Assembly (NCBI RefSeq): GCF_029891575.1
Contig: NZ_JARZHF010000004.1
Coordinates: 124,001 to 188,000, forward strand
DNA from: Salipaludibacillus daqingensis
Lineage (GTDB): Bacteria > Bacillota > Bacilli > Bacillales > Salisediminibacteriaceae
DNA length: 64,000 nucleotides
Direction of reading: 5' to 3'
Part shown: positions 1 through 8,254 of the stretch, piece by piece
Layout: the number at the start of each line of letters is the position of its first letter
How positions within the stretch are numbered: position 1 is the stretch's first letter
Made by a program: the position numbers and the translations under genes
The notes under the pieces: generated by a model
The model's database searches: none
What the model saw: only the letters and a program-made list of their open reading frames with translations
What the model was told of the DNA's origin: nothing

Positions 1-177
1 TTGTCCTACCTTTGGTCTTTCTTCGGCAGATAATTTCCCCATCCCTTTCATCACTTCTGTGATCGGGCCTTTCTTACCTAAATATGCGATTCTTACGTCT
101 TTTAAATCTTGTAAATTTGATGCGTCTGCCACTTTTTTCATCGCTTCGTCATGAAGTTCTTGTAAACGATCTAACAT
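1..177 (-). CDS. pheS: Phenylalanyl-tRNA synthetase alpha subunit (5' part only)
   Basis: Only the first 59 codons lie in the window; the gene runs off the left edge. The product charges tRNA-Phe as an alpha2-beta2 enzyme with PheT. The visible N-terminus ([15 protein letters not shown], then [16 protein letters not shown]) is the usual coiled-coil tRNA-binding start of bacterial PheS. The ATG is preceded by a good ribosome site (AAAAAGGAGGAACATCC in coding sense). A Phe-type T-box leader lies directly upstream. Identification rests on this short stretch plus the leader and the ysgA-sspI neighbourhood, which matches B. subtilis. Confidence 0.93.
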   Translation of the reverse strand, partial: MLDRLQELHDEAMKKVADASNLQDLKDVRIAYLGKKGPITEVMKGMGKLSAEERPKVGQ

Positions 178-325
178 GGATGTTCCTCCTTTTTATTGAC
201 TTTCCTGGCTTTCTGGGTGCTTAATCTTACACGAACAATTTGTCCAACCAATCCATTCTACTAAGCTTTCGTATCATGAATAAAATATAATACAGCATTA
301 CCTGAAGAGCAGATAAAATAACACA

Positions 326-600
326 AAAAGAGCCTTCTCCCTAGAAAGGGACGAAGACTCGCGGTACCACCCTTGTTAATACGACAAATTTGCCATATTC
401 ACTCAATGAAGAAGATAACGGTCTTCTAGCCGGATCATCTTTACAGGACTTCCCCTGTTTATACGATGTCAACTCCAGAGTGAATTCAGCTGGGTCCCTC
501 ATAGAAATGCTTTCAGTCAAGGCATTTCCTCCCTAAATGGAAACTTGTCAGCTTACTACTTTCCTTCTTCGTCTTTGTAAATCCTAATTGTTTATTTCTG
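326..600 (-). promoter_or_regulatory. T-box leader of pheS(T), Phe-specific
   Basis: In transcript sense the leader carries the conserved T-box core GGGTGGTACCGCG (about 359-372). It is followed by an intrinsic terminator hairpin (GAG.CTTC.GTCCC / GGGA.GAAG.CTC, then TTTTT) at about 326-364. T-box RNAs sense uncharged tRNA and switch from terminator to antiterminator. A TTC triplet at 482-484, placed just 5' of ACTCTGGAG, is the likely specifier and reads Phe, agreeing with the downstream gene. The thrS leader in this window has its ACC in the same local context. Confidence 0.9.
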
Positions 601-606
601 TTGAAT

Positions 607-635
607 ATTATATAAGTTTTACTGCAATTTCGCAA
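607..635 (-). promoter_or_regulatory. Sigma-A-type promoter of pheS
   Basis: In transcript sense TTGCGA (630-635) and TATAAT (607-612) are separated by exactly 17 bases. The predicted start near position 600 fits the beginning of the T-box leader. Motif-based; not verified. Confidence 0.7.
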
Positions 636-718
636 ATCGTTTTTTAAATTATCTTTCCTAAGTCATAACATCTTTGATTTTTAAGAAGGTCATTTCTTAT
701 ATTAATCCGTATTTATTA

Positions 719-1474
719 TTAACATCCCCTAAGATGGTAAAGAAGTATCCCTGTAGCAATGCCTACGTTCAAAGATTCTGCCTCCCCAAAAATTGGAATG
801 TACAAGTTTTGATCTGTCATTTTTAACAAGGCCTCACTCACTCCGTTCCCTTCGTTTCCAACAATGAGAGCAAAGTGATCTTGTGGTTCGATAGCAGTAT
901 ACGAGCTTCCTTGGAGTGACGTACCAAATACAGGCACATTATTTTCTTTACATAATTCAATAGCTTCATCTAAATTCATTTTTTGGATTGGTAAGTGAAA
1001 AAGCGAACCTTGTGTAGAGCGAATGACTTTTCCATTATAAGGATCTGCCGTTCCATCGCCTAATACAACACCGGCCATTCCTGCCGCATCTGCCGTTCGA
1101 ATCATTGAACCTAAGTTTCCTGGGTCTTGGACACCGTCAACAAATAAATATCTTCCTGCCTCCAAAGGTAAATTGATGTTCTCTGGCTTTTCGCATATAG
1201 CTGCCATTCCTTGAGGTGTTTCTGTTTCTGATAATTCCTTCATAACGCGTTCGGTGACGTATACGATCGTCAGTTCTTTTACATTCCACTCATTTGGAAT
1301 TTCTCGTCCTTCTTCAAGAATCAAGTCTTTTATAGTTAAGTCGGACTTCAAAGCTTCTTCGATTAAATGCATTCCCTCTATAAAGAAAAGACCTGATTTA
1401 TCACGCTCTCTTTTTAGTTGTAGTTTTTTCCATGCTTTAATTTTGGCATTTTGTATTGATTCAATTGGTTCCAT
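719..1474 (-). CDS. ysgA: TrmH/SpoU-family RNA 2'-O-methyltransferase
   Basis: The 251-residue protein has the SPOUT methyltransferase layout: an N-terminal substrate-binding domain of about 100 residues and a C-terminal trefoil-knot AdoMet domain. Signature motifs are visible: [18 protein letters not shown] near residue 115, VGNEGNGVS near 208, and [21 protein letters not shown] close to the C-terminus. Family members methylate ribose in rRNA or tRNA, but the target nucleotide cannot be read from sequence. The ATG follows AAGGGAG. The gene sits upstream of pheS as in B. subtilis, whose homologue is YsgA. It has no convincing terminator before the pheS leader region. Confidence 0.9.
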   Translation of the reverse strand: MEPIESIQNAKIKAWKKLQLKRERDKSGLFFIEGMHLIEEALKSDLTIKDLILEEGREIPNEWNVKELTIVYVTERVMKELSETETPQGMAAICEKPENINLPLEAGRYLFVDGVQDPGNLGSMIRTADAAGMAGVVLGDGTADPYNGKVIRSTQGSLFHLPIQKMNLDEAIELCKENNVPVFGTSLQGSSYTAIEPQDHFALIVGNEGNGVSEALLKMTDQNLYIPIFGEAESLNVGIATGILLYHLRGC

Positions 1475-1553
1475 CCTAACTCCCTTCCGTTCTCAAAACA
1501 TCTATTCGTTACAATTAATTATACATCTGATAAACAATATTCTCTATCACTTT

Positions 1554-1583
1554 ACATATTTCTGTATAGTTTCATCCATACTA
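1554..1583 (+). promoter_or_regulatory. Candidate sigma-G promoter of sspI
   Basis: ACATA (1554-1558) and CATACTA (1577-1583) are separated by 18 bases. This matches the forespore sigma-G pattern GHATR-N18-CATWHTA at 11 of 12 defined positions. sspI is a forespore (sigma-G) gene in B. subtilis. The leader to the start codon would be about 80 bases. Confidence 0.45.
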
Positions 1584-1669
1584 TAACAGATTTACAAAAT
1601 AAACGATTCCATATATACCTTTTCTCTAACACCATAATTAAATATATACAAGAAAGGTGGATGAATGAC

Positions 1670-1879
1670 ATGAGCGGTTTTAATTTACGCGGTGCTATTT
1701 TAGAAAACGTTTCAGGAAGCAGCCAAGATGATGTAGAAGCAACCATTGTCGACGCTCTTCAAAGTGGAGAAGAGAAAATGCTCCCTGGATTAGGCGTATT
1801 AATGGAGATTTATTGGAAAGAGGCAAGTGAAGCTGAAAAAAAGGAAATGACCGAACGTATTTCCAGTGCTCTCCAATAA
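1670..1879 (+). CDS. sspI: Small acid-soluble spore protein SspI
   Basis: A 69-residue protein matching the SspI family. It opens with [11 protein letters not shown], then [20 protein letters not shown] and a helical, charged C-terminus. SspI is a minor SASP packaged in the spore core; its function is poorly defined. The start at 1670 is preferred over the in-frame ATG at 1661 because the AAAGGTGG ribosome site is about 9 bases before 1670 and only 0-2 before 1661. It is divergently placed from ysgA, as in B. subtilis, and is followed by a terminator. It is strong evidence for an endospore former. Confidence 0.93.
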   Translation: MSGFNLRGAILENVSGSSQDDVEATIVDALQSGEEKMLPGLGVLMEIYWKEASEAEKKEMTERISSALQ

Positions 1880-1886
1880 ATATATC

Positions 1887-1917
1887 GGAGCTTGAGTTTC
1901 ATTCAAGCTCCTTTTTT
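1887..1917 (+). terminator. Rho-independent terminator of sspI
   Basis: A 9-bp stem (GGAGCTTGA pairing with TCAAGCTCC) is followed by TTTTTT, 7 bases after the sspI stop codon. Confidence 0.85.
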
Positions 1918-2089
1918 GATTATGATAATAAGGGGAATAGACCACCAATGACTCCTTTAAATTTCCCTTTTATTTAAGTTATCCATTACCCTAATCTTCG
2001 CCTTAATAATCGATGCTTATACTTTGATAATGAGAAGCGAATATTTTAATATTTCGTTCCGTTTCTCGAGGGAGAAACCTATTTCAAAT

Positions 2090-2908
2090 TTAGTCTCTTC
2101 TGAAATTCCCCATCACTTCCATGCTTTCGCTTACACTAACAAAAGCTGTAGGATCCACTTTTTTTATAATTGGTTTAATGATTGCCAATTCATACCTTGT
2201 TATTACCGTATACAATACTTTTTTACTTTCTCCAGAATAGGCTCCTTGTCCTTCTATAACTGTAATTCCTCGTACTAAGTTAGCGAGAAGTTCTCTCTTA
2301 AGGTCATCACCCTTACTTGTCACAACCATTAAATTCAGTTTAATATGTCGCGTATGAATACGATCAATCACAATACCTGTAATATAAATGGAAAGCATTG
2401 TGTATAATGCCAAATCCCAAGCGAAGAAGAAACCAGAGATCACAACTACAATACTGTTTAATGTAAAAATGAGACCACCAAGTGGGAAATCCCATTTTTT
2501 AATTAACACTAACCCAACTACATCAAAACCACCAGTGGAACTATAAAAACGAATCACGATACCAATCGCAGCACCTGCAATAACACCACCAAAAACAGAA
2601 GAAAGTAGCGCATCATCGGTCACTTGTACAATCGGAATGTAAATCATTGAGATCGATGTGATTAATACAGAAAAGATACTGTTGGCAATAAACTGCTTCC
2701 CTAGTTTCATCCAGCCTAATAAAAGAATAGGAATATTCAGAATGGCAATCCAATAACCTGCATTAATAGGTGTTAATAAACCAAAAACCATGGCTAAACC
2801 TGTTACACCACCTGTTAATACTTCGTGTGGCAACAAAAACAAGTTAAAGGCAAATCCTAATATAACCGATGAAATAAATATAATCATTATACGATAGATT
2901 TGTTGCAT
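2090..2908 (-). CDS. YitT-family membrane protein
   Basis: A 272-residue integral membrane protein. About five hydrophobic segments occupy roughly residues 8-190, including IFISSVILGFAFNLFLLP, GGVTGLAMVFG and FYSSTGGFDVVGLVLIKK. A soluble C-terminal domain of about 80 residues (ITVIEGQGAYSGESKKVLYTVI) follows. This is the DUF161 + DUF2179 architecture of the YitT family, of which Bacillus genomes carry several paralogues. The biochemical role is unknown in the family. The ATG follows GGAGTGACTGT. It is transcribed alone, convergent with sspI and separated from ysdC by a terminator. The paralogue cannot be assigned. Confidence 0.85.
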   Translation of the reverse strand: MQQIYRIMIIFISSVILGFAFNLFLLPHEVLTGGVTGLAMVFGLLTPINAGYWIAILNIPILLLGWMKLGKQFIANSIFSVLITSISMIYIPIVQVTDDALLSSVFGGVIAGAAIGIVIRFYSSTGGFDVVGLVLIKKWDFPLGGLIFTLNSIVVVISGFFFAWDLALYTMLSIYITGIVIDRIHTRHIKLNLMVVTSKGDDLKRELLANLVRGITVIEGQGAYSGESKKVLYTVITRYELAIIKPIIKKVDPTAFVSVSESMEVMGNFRRD

Positions 2909-3176
2909 ACAGTCACTCCGTTCTAAGCAAGTATAATTAAAAACACTGCATGAATTATAGTGACTGTATTCCTTCTAGTCAAGGAAGAATAAACATGAAC
3001 AAAAAGGAGTAACTTGAAATAACATTATGTAAATAAATCCCCCGGTTAGATCGATTTAGTGCTCCTCCCTCAGATCAATCGCTCCAATTCGATTGCTATA
3101 TAAGTCTCATAAATATCATCACGATGCTCAAAACTTAAACTTATCTACAACTTAAAATTCTATAATTTCTTAAATA

Positions 3177-3209
3177 ACAAAAAAAGCTGACCATGATGGT
3201 CAGCTTTTT
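3177..3209 (-). terminator. Terminator of ysdC
   Basis: A perfect AAAAAGCTGACC / GGTCAGCTTTTT hairpin with a 5-base loop lies just 3' of the ysdC stop. It could act in both directions. The remaining sequence from about 2,910 to 3,175 holds the yitT-type gene's upstream region, and I recognise no other element there. Confidence 0.85.
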
Positions 3210-3214
3210 ATTAC

Positions 3215-4294
3215 TTAGTTAAAAGTAATTTGATTTACCGTTTTGCGATCCATTTTCTTAATCACTTCTACAATTAATTGCACTGCATTATCAAAATCAT
3301 CACGGTGGAGAATAGCCGCATGTGTATGAATATAGCGGGTCGCAATTGTTATAGATAAAGCAGGAACACCATTTGCAGTCAAGTGAATCGCACCTGAGTC
3401 TGTTCCACCGCCAGGAACAGCGTCAAACTGGTATGGAATTTCTTTTTCGTCTGCCGTATCTGTTACAAAATCACGAAGACCTTTATGAGAGACCATAGAC
3501 GCGTCAAACATAATTACTTGCGGTCCTTTCCCCATTTTAGCTAAAGCGTCCTTTTCCGTAACGCCAGGAGTATCTCCCGCAATTCCTACATCGACACCAA
3601 AACCAATGTCTGGTTGAATATGATGGGCTGATGTTCTTGCTCCACGTAACCCGACTTCTTCTTGAACCGTTCCTACACCATAAACGGTATTTGGATGTTC
3701 CTCATCTTTTAAACGACGTAATACTTCAATCGCAATCGCACAACCAATGCGGTTATCCCACGCTTTTGCCATTAACATTTTCTCATTTTTCATGACTGTA
3801 AAGTCACAAACCGGAACAACAGAATCCCCAGGACGTACGCCAAATTCCATTGCCTCTTCTTTACTTGAAGCTCCAATATCAATAAACATCTCTTTTTTAT
3901 CTACAGACTTTTTTCGTGCTTCCGGAGGTAAAATATGTGGTGGTTTTGATCCAATCACACCTGGAACGTTTCCATTTCTCGTCATTACTGTCACACGCTG
4001 AGCAAGCATGACTTGTTCCCACCAACCGCCAACACACTGGAATTTCAAAAAACCACGATCATCGATATTTGTAATCATAAATCCAATTTCATCAAGGTGT
4101 CCTGCAACCATAATTTTGGGTCCATCTTGGACTGAACCTGTTTTTTTCGCAATCAAACTCCCTAAATGATCTGTTTCCACTGTTTCGGCAAACGGGGCAA
4201 TATATTTCGTCATCACCTCTCGGGGTTCTCTTTCATTCCCTGGAATGCCGTTTGCATCCGTTAGTTCTTTAAGCATTTTTAACATATCTTCCAT
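3215..4294 (-). CDS. ysdC: M42-family metallo-aminopeptidase (YsdC type)
   Basis: A 359-residue M42 peptidase, related to glutamyl aminopeptidase/cellulase M. These are large cytoplasmic dinuclear metallo-aminopeptidases that trim peptides. Metal and catalytic motifs are visible: [10 protein letters not shown] (H66, D68), AKAWDNRIG (bridging Asp), [10 protein letters not shown] (catalytic Glu pair), [10 protein letters not shown] and IHTHAAILH near the end. The start at 4294 ([10 protein letters not shown]) is chosen because AAAGGAGG lies 11 bases upstream. The longer frame to 4357 has an atypical N-terminal extension. ysdC neighbours ysdB in B. subtilis too, but here a dUTPase gene lies between them. 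Confidence 0.9.
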   Translation of the reverse strand: MEDMLKMLKELTDANGIPGNEREPREVMTKYIAPFAETVETDHLGSLIAKKTGSVQDGPKIMVAGHLDEIGFMITNIDDRGFLKFQCVGGWWEQVMLAQRVTVMTRNGNVPGVIGSKPPHILPPEARKKSVDKKEMFIDIGASSKEEAMEFGVRPGDSVVPVCDFTVMKNEKMLMAKAWDNRIGCAIAIEVLRRLKDEEHPNTVYGVGTVQEEVGLRGARTSAHHIQPDIGFGVDVGIAGDTPGVTEKDALAKMGKGPQVIMFDASMVSHKGLRDFVTDTADEKEIPYQFDAVPGGGTDSGAIHLTANGVPALSITIATRYIHTHAAILHRDDFDNAVQLIVEVIKKMDRKTVNQITFN

Positions 4295-4397
4295 GAATCT
4301 AACATCCTCCTTTGTTTTTCTAAAATTTATGTACTCTTTATAGTATAACGATTTCAACCTTTTTTCTCAATTTTTTTCGGCAATCGAAATAAATATA

Positions 4398-4898
4398 TTA
4401 ATATCCGTTATCTTGACGTTGATGATTCACTTCATTTTTTTGCATATAAGCTTTTTCAATTGCTTCAGAACTAAAACCTAACTTCGCTCCTAGCATGAGA
4501 TAGTTTTGAAATAGCTTTTCGTAGTTTATTTTTTTTTCGTCCTTTCGCACGAGAAGAATATCTTCCATAATTTGAAAGAAAGTGTCTACTATATCACTAT
4601 TCGTTGCGCTCATCGGATTGAGAAAGTCAATATTTAACTCCTCGTCATAACCATATTCAATACCTACAGATAATAGAAAGTGGATACCATCAACATATTC
4701 CTCAAGGATTACTTCTCTTGGGGAAGGATCTTTATCGCTCCAAAATTTGAACGATCTTGTTTCATTCGCTAATTCAGCTAACTCCACTTGGAAGGCTAAT
4801 AGCTTCCTTTCTAATAACGATTCATCTTTTAACTGACGTTTCGTTTCAATATAGTTATCCAATTCCTTTTGCATGTGGAATAATTTAAATAAATTCAT
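4398..4898 (-). CDS. Dimeric all-alpha dUTPase-type NTP pyrophosphatase
   Basis: About 166 residues, all helical. It has the MazG/dimeric-dUTPase metal-binding pattern: VELAELANE (E39, E42) and ILEEYVDGIHF (E66, E67, D70) separated by a KFWSDKDPSPRE loop. Such enzymes hydrolyse dUTP to dUMP and pyrophosphate, keeping uracil out of DNA and supplying thymidylate synthesis. The start at 4898 is placed 6-8 bases after AGAGGAAGGTG. ATG 4901 and GTG 4907 are in-frame alternatives. It lies just upstream of ysdC (about 100 bases) and may share its transcript. Confidence 0.85.
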   Translation of the reverse strand: MNLFKLFHMQKELDNYIETKRQLKDESLLERKLLAFQVELAELANETRSFKFWSDKDPSPREVILEEYVDGIHFLLSVGIEYGYDEELNIDFLNPMSATNSDIVDTFFQIMEDILLVRKDEKKINYEKLFQNYLMLGAKLGFSSEAIEKAYMQKNEVNHQRQDNGY

Positions 4899-5057
4899 CA
4901 TAAACACCTTCCTCTTGATTTATTGTTACCCGTTTCATTATACTTTAGATGACTTCTCCATTTTTGTTCTATCAAATTATAAAGTTCTTAAGAATTAAGA
5001 TAACATTGATTTGAAATGAAATGTCCCGTACTCTTAATATAAGAGAATAAATATTTT

Positions 5058-5084
5058 TGAAACTTTATATCATGATCAATCGTA
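5058..5084 (+). promoter_or_regulatory. Candidate sigma-W promoter of ysdB
   Basis: TGAAAC (5058-5063) and CGTA (5081-5084) are separated by 17 bases. These are the exact -35 and -10 hexamer cores of extracytoplasmic-function sigma-W promoters (usual spacing 16-17). ysdB belongs to the sigma-W cell-envelope stress regulon in B. subtilis, so motif and gene agree. The leader is about 90 bases. Confidence 0.7.
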
Positions 5085-5182
5085 GCATATATCAAGACAC
5101 CTTTCATTTTAACAATTAGAGACATGATTAAGTCAAATAAACTGGAATTCTTAATAGAATTCCTGATGAAGGAGAGATGATC

Positions 5183-5587
5183 ATGATAACCGTGATCTTG
5201 TTTCGCATATTCCTTCTAATTGCTGTGGGAATCATTATATTTAGTATAGTCAAATACTTACTTGATCCACGGCGCAAGCTGGAAGTTGCTCATCGTCAAG
5301 GTCAGTTCTATCTATTAGACGATGCGGATAACGTTCGAAAAAACGTTTCATTTACATTTGGTAATGTGATGTTTGAAGGAGAGAAGTTTCTTGGAGCTGC
5401 CGATGATTCTTTTGAAGTAACAACAATTATTGTATGGACTGAAGATACAGATCACTTACAAGGATTAAGCAGACGTGATTTCCAGTTTATCGAGAAAGAA
5501 CTACTCCTTCGCTATCCAAAAGCAGAAATCGAATGGCGTAGTCCGATCCACGAATTGTTAAAAAGATTAGAACGGAATAGAAAATAA
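5183..5587 (+). CDS. ysdB: YsdB-like sigma-W-regulon protein
   Basis: A 134-residue protein with one N-terminal membrane helix (about residues 3-24, ILFRIFLLIAVGIIIFSIV) and a cytoplasmic remainder. Motifs shared with B. subtilis YsdB include LDPRRKLEVA, FYLLDDADNVRKN, FEGEKFLG and RRDFQFIEKELLLRYPKAEIEW. Function is unknown; the family is part of the sigma-W antimicrobial/envelope stress response. The start at 5183 is chosen because AAGGAG is 8 bases upstream, against 2 bases for the ATG at 5177. It is monocistronic, with its own promoter and terminator, and is oriented against its neighbours. Confidence 0.88.
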   Translation: MITVILFRIFLLIAVGIIIFSIVKYLLDPRRKLEVAHRQGQFYLLDDADNVRKNVSFTFGNVMFEGEKFLGAADDSFEVTTIIVWTEDTDHLQGLSRRDFQFIEKELLLRYPKAEIEWRSPIHELLKRLERNRK

Positions 5588-5592
5588 TCAAG

Positions 5593-5625
5593 AACTCGTA
5601 GGTTTTTCTAGCTGCGAGTTTTTTT
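5593..5625 (+). terminator. Terminator of ysdB
   Basis: AACTCGTAG pairs with CTGCGAGTT (one G-T pair), followed by TTTTTTT, 5 bases after the stop codon. Confidence 0.8.
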
Positions 5626-5632
5626 ATTCCAC

Positions 5633-5666
5633 TCAAATAAACCTGTACTCTTTGAGGAGTACAGGT
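5633..5666 (-). terminator. Terminator of the TVP38-type gene
   Basis: AACCTGTACTC / GAGTACAGGTT forms an 11-bp stem. On the minus strand it is followed by a T-rich tail (TTTATTTG). It lies 9 bases 3' of the gene's stop. Confidence 0.75.
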
Positions 5667-5674
5667 TCGTTATT

Positions 5675-6259
5675 TTATCCTCTTTCTATCGCTTTTCGGG
5701 GAAAAAAACGGTCCCATTTATACACCGCAGTCCCTCGTTTTCCTAAATATGAAAATAAAAGAGCAAGGCTTCCAAAAAAGACAATTGACAAGTACCAAGG
5801 CATCTCCGTAATTACTTGACCAAATGCTGTATATAACATCGAAGGTAAGATCACGCCTACAACCGAATAACGCATGTACTCTCTGAATGATGAGGTCATT
5901 TCCATTAAATATAATGACAATAAATGAAAATGAATAAACGGCATCATTCTTAAAATCATTACTTGTCCAATAGACATGACTCGGTCTTTAAATACTTTTT
6001 TCTTAAGTCTGAGAACCCTACCTCTCAATGCTGGGAAAATATCTACAAGTTTAAAGAAAAATAAACTCATGAGTGATAGACCAATGATTGAATATAGAGT
6101 TCCATAAACGAAACCAAATAAGTAGCCTCCTGCAATACAAACAACAATAACAGGAATAAATAATAATGGCCTAATCAAATGTAACAATATAAACAAAACC
6201 GGTGCAAGCCAGCCTGCTTCTTCTATGATTCGAGGAATAGCTTCGTTGAATGATTCCAT
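5675..6259 (-). CDS. TVP38/TMEM64 (SNARE-associated/DedA-like) membrane protein
   Basis: A 194-residue polytopic protein with about five hydrophobic segments. It carries the family pattern RPLLFIPVIVVCIAGGYLFGFVYGTLYSIIG in its first third and ILRMMPFIHFHLLSLY in the middle, the re-entrant segment characteristic of the VTT domain. Members of this superfamily act in membrane-lipid handling (scrambling or undecaprenyl/PE recycling in studied relatives); the substrate here is unknown. The start ATG lies 11 bases after GAGGAGG. Likely monocistronic, between ysdA and ysdB. Confidence 0.82.
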   Translation of the reverse strand: MESFNEAIPRIIEEAGWLAPVLFILLHLIRPLLFIPVIVVCIAGGYLFGFVYGTLYSIIGLSLMSLFFFKLVDIFPALRGRVLRLKKKVFKDRVMSIGQVMILRMMPFIHFHLLSLYLMEMTSSFREYMRYSVVGVILPSMLYTAFGQVITEMPWYLSIVFFGSLALLFSYLGKRGTAVYKWDRFFPRKAIERG

Positions 6260-6341
6260 GATGCAGTCATCCTCCTCTCATTAAAGTCTATGAATAAATA
6301 AAGCGGGTCATGCTTTTAAATAATACAAGCACCTCCACTAC

Positions 6342-6611
6342 TTAAAACCAATATAACACGACGATTAAATGGATCGCTATGAACAACGGAAAAACGATTA
6401 AAAACTTCATTTTTTTTGTTTTGTGTCGAATCATTCTTGAAGTTACGAGCATTCCTGCTGCACCACCAAATACCGCAATCATGATTAATTTACTTTCTGA
6501 AATACGCCAAGCCCGTTGTTTTGATCTGCGTTTATCTACGATCATCAAAATGATACCCGTTAGATTAATAATAATAAAATAACTTATTAATCCAATATAT
6601 ACATAATCCAT
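6342..6611 (-). CDS. ysdA: DUF1294 membrane protein YsdA
   Basis: An 89-residue protein with two to three hydrophobic helices. It carries the DUF1294 signature DKRRSKQRAWRISE followed by GGAAGMLVTSRMIRHKTKK. Function is unknown. The start at 6611 (MDYVYIGL) has AAGGAG 9 bases upstream. The longer frame to 6719 would run back through the rplT terminator and is rejected. It follows rplT as in B. subtilis, separated by that terminator, so it is probably transcribed by read-through or from its own promoter. Confidence 0.85.
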   Translation of the reverse strand: MDYVYIGLISYFIIINLTGIILMIVDKRRSKQRAWRISESKLIMIAVFGGAAGMLVTSRMIRHKTKKMKFLIVFPLFIAIHLIVVLYWF

Positions 6612-6672
6612 CGTATGAAGCTCCTTCAAAATTAAATCCACGCTAAACACTATATGTGCGTCATTCAAAAGA

Positions 6673-6716
6673 AAAGGGCGACCGCAAAAGATTAACAATC
6701 TTTTGTGCCACCCTTT
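6673..6716 (-). terminator. Terminator after rplT
   Basis: AAAGGG plus CGCAAAAGATT pairs with AATCTTTTGTG plus CCCTTT around a short loop. On the minus strand this ends in CCCTTTTCTTTTG. It separates the infC-rpmI-rplT operon from ysdA and may allow some read-through. Confidence 0.7.
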
Positions 6717-6732
6717 CAACGTGATTTATAAA

Positions 6733-7089
6733 TTACTTCAAACCTGTTTTAGCTTTTTCAGCAAGATCAGCAAATGCTTTTTCATCATGAATTGCTAAAT
6801 CTGCAAGCATTTTACGGTTCATGTCAATTCCAGATTGCTTAAGACCATGCATGAAACGGTTATAAGAAAGACCGTTAATGCGAGCCGCAGCGTTAATACG
6901 AGCGATCCAAAGCTTACGGAAGTCACGCTTCTTTTGGCGACGGTCACGGTAAGCATAAAGGAAAGATTTCATTACCTGTCCTTGTGCTGTTTTAAATAAT
7001 CTATGTTTAGAACCTACATACCCTTTTGAAAGTTTTAAAACTTTTTTACGACGACGACGTGCAACATACCCGCCTTTTACTCTAGCCAT
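6733..7089 (-). CDS. rplT: 50S ribosomal protein L20
   Basis: A 118-residue, very basic protein of normal L20 length, starting [19 protein letters not shown] and containing [23 protein letters not shown]20 binds 23S rRNA early in 50S assembly and also represses its own operon through the infC leader. The ATG follows AAAGGAGGGATTACG. It is the third gene of infC-rpmI-rplT, 72 bases after rpmI. Confidence 0.98.
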   Translation of the reverse strand: MARVKGGYVARRRRKKVLKLSKGYVGSKHRLFKTAQGQVMKSFLYAYRDRRQKKRDFRKLWIARINAAARINGLSYNRFMHGLKQSGIDMNRKMLADLAIHDEKAFADLAEKAKTGLK

Positions 7090-7161
7090 CGTAATCCCTC
7101 CTTTTAAGTCAAATTATTCGTAGTTGTTTTACGAAAGACGTTCCATTTATTTCGATCAGTT

Positions 7162-7350
7162 TTAGATCATTTCTCCAATGCGCTTTTGGTCACCTTTGCT
7201 TACAAGACCAGATTTACGCAACTTACGCTTTTGCTTTTGTGATTTATTTGCTGCTAAGTGACTTGTATACGCATGTCCGCGTTTAAGTTTACCAGTACCA
7301 GTCTTTTTGAAACGTTTTGCAGCACCACTATGAGTCTTCATTTTAGGCAT
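7162..7350 (-). CDS. rpmI: 50S ribosomal protein L35
   Basis: A 62-residue basic protein beginning [20 protein letters not shown], with [21 protein letters not shown] in the middle, both diagnostic for L35. It ends RIGEMI, about four residues shorter than the B. subtilis protein (66), a minor C-terminal variation. The ATG follows CAGGAGGAATTTAAA. Middle gene of the L20 operon. Confidence 0.97.
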   Translation of the reverse strand: MPKMKTHSGAAKRFKKTGTGKLKRGHAYTSHLAANKSQKQKRKLRKSGLVSKGDQKRIGEMI

Positions 7351-7448
7351 TTTAAATTCCTCCTGTCCGAGTATTCGTTGTTGTTGTTGTCGGTTGGGTG
7401 AATCTTCAATCGTGTATCTTTGATTAAATCGGTCGACATAGAATCGAT

Positions 7449-7964
7449 CTATTTTTCAGCAGTCGGTGCAAGAATAAGAAACATGCTACGACCTTCCATT
7501 TTAGGTTTCGATTCAACAGTTGAGATATCTTCACATTCTTTTGCTAGCTTCATGAGAACATCTCTACCAAGTTCTGAGTGAGTAATCGCACGTCCGCGGA
7601 AGCGAATAGCTGCTTTTACTTTATCACCTTTAGTCAAAAACTTTCGAGCATTACGAAGCTTTGTATTAAAGTCGTGCTCATCAATATTTGGACTTAAGCG
7701 AACTTCTTTTAAGTTAATAATTTTTTGCTTTTTACGAGCTTCTTTCTCTTTCTTTTGTTGCTCGAAACGATATTTCCCGTAATCCATGACACGACAAACG
7801 GGTGGTTTGGCATTCGGCGCGACCATAACTAAATCTAGTTCAGCGTTTCTTGCCATCTCAAGAGCTTCTTGTTTTGACTTCACACCAATTTGATCTCCAT
7901 TTGCGCCGATTAAACGTACCTCGCGAGCGCGAATGTTTTCGTTTACGAACATATCCTTACTAAT
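7449..7964 (-). CDS. infC: Translation initiation factor IF-3 (AUU start)
   Basis: A 171-residue IF-3. It keeps 30S subunits free and proofreads initiator tRNA and start codon. Visible motifs are [37 protein letters not shown], the linker [15 protein letters not shown], and the C-terminal domain with [10 protein letters not shown]. The first ATG (7952) lacks a suitably spaced ribosome site. A GGAGGTGG lies about 9 bases before the codon ATT at 7964, which gives (M)[14 protein letters not shown], the usual N-terminus of Bacillus IF-3. AUU starts on infC are known from E. coli and Bacillus relatives and allow autoregulation by IF-3. Confidence 0.95.
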   Translation of the reverse strand: MSKDMFVNENIRAREVRLIGANGDQIGVKSKQEALEMARNAELDLVMVAPNAKPPVCRVMDYGKYRFEQQKKEKEARKKQKIINLKEVRLSPNIDEHDFNTKLRNARKFLTKGDKVKAAIRFRGRAITHSELGRDVLMKLAKECEDISTVESKPKMEGRSMFLILAPTAEK

Positions 7965-7984
7965 ATTGAGCCACCTCCATGATA

Positions 7985-8190
7985 ATTGCGGATCAAAGCA
8001 AGATATTCCTCTACATCAATCACCAAAACTCTTAATATAAGGGTTGATGAAGACACAAAAAAAAGCGTGGCGTTGTTAAACCGCCCACACTTCTAATACG
8101 TGTTAGTAAAAAATCGTAACCTGTCAACTTCATTGTCAATCAGGTGAGAAGCGGGCGCTTCTTCTTGCTTTGTTTCCAGTTATTGTTCAC
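7985..8190 (-). ncRNA. L20-type leader RNA of infC-rpmI-rplT
   Basis: The long infC leader contains GAAGCGCCCGCTTCTCACCT, then GACAATGAAGTTGACAGGT. A terminator-like hairpin follows (GTGTGGGCGG...CGCCACGC, then TTTTTTTT, about 8059-8092). This is the layout of the Firmicute L20 leader, in which L20 promotes premature termination. Boundaries are approximate. Confidence 0.75.
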
Positions 8191-8197
8191 TTGAATT

Positions 8198-8226
8198 AAT
8201 TTATCATATTCAGATAGACATGTCAA
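8198..8226 (-). promoter_or_regulatory. Sigma-A promoter of infC operon
   Basis: In transcript sense a consensus TTGACA (8221-8226), a 17-base spacer and TAAATT (8198-8203). The predicted start lies at the beginning of the L20 leader. Confidence 0.8.
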
Positions 8227-8254
8227 ACAGTTTATAATACTAATTATTTTATTC

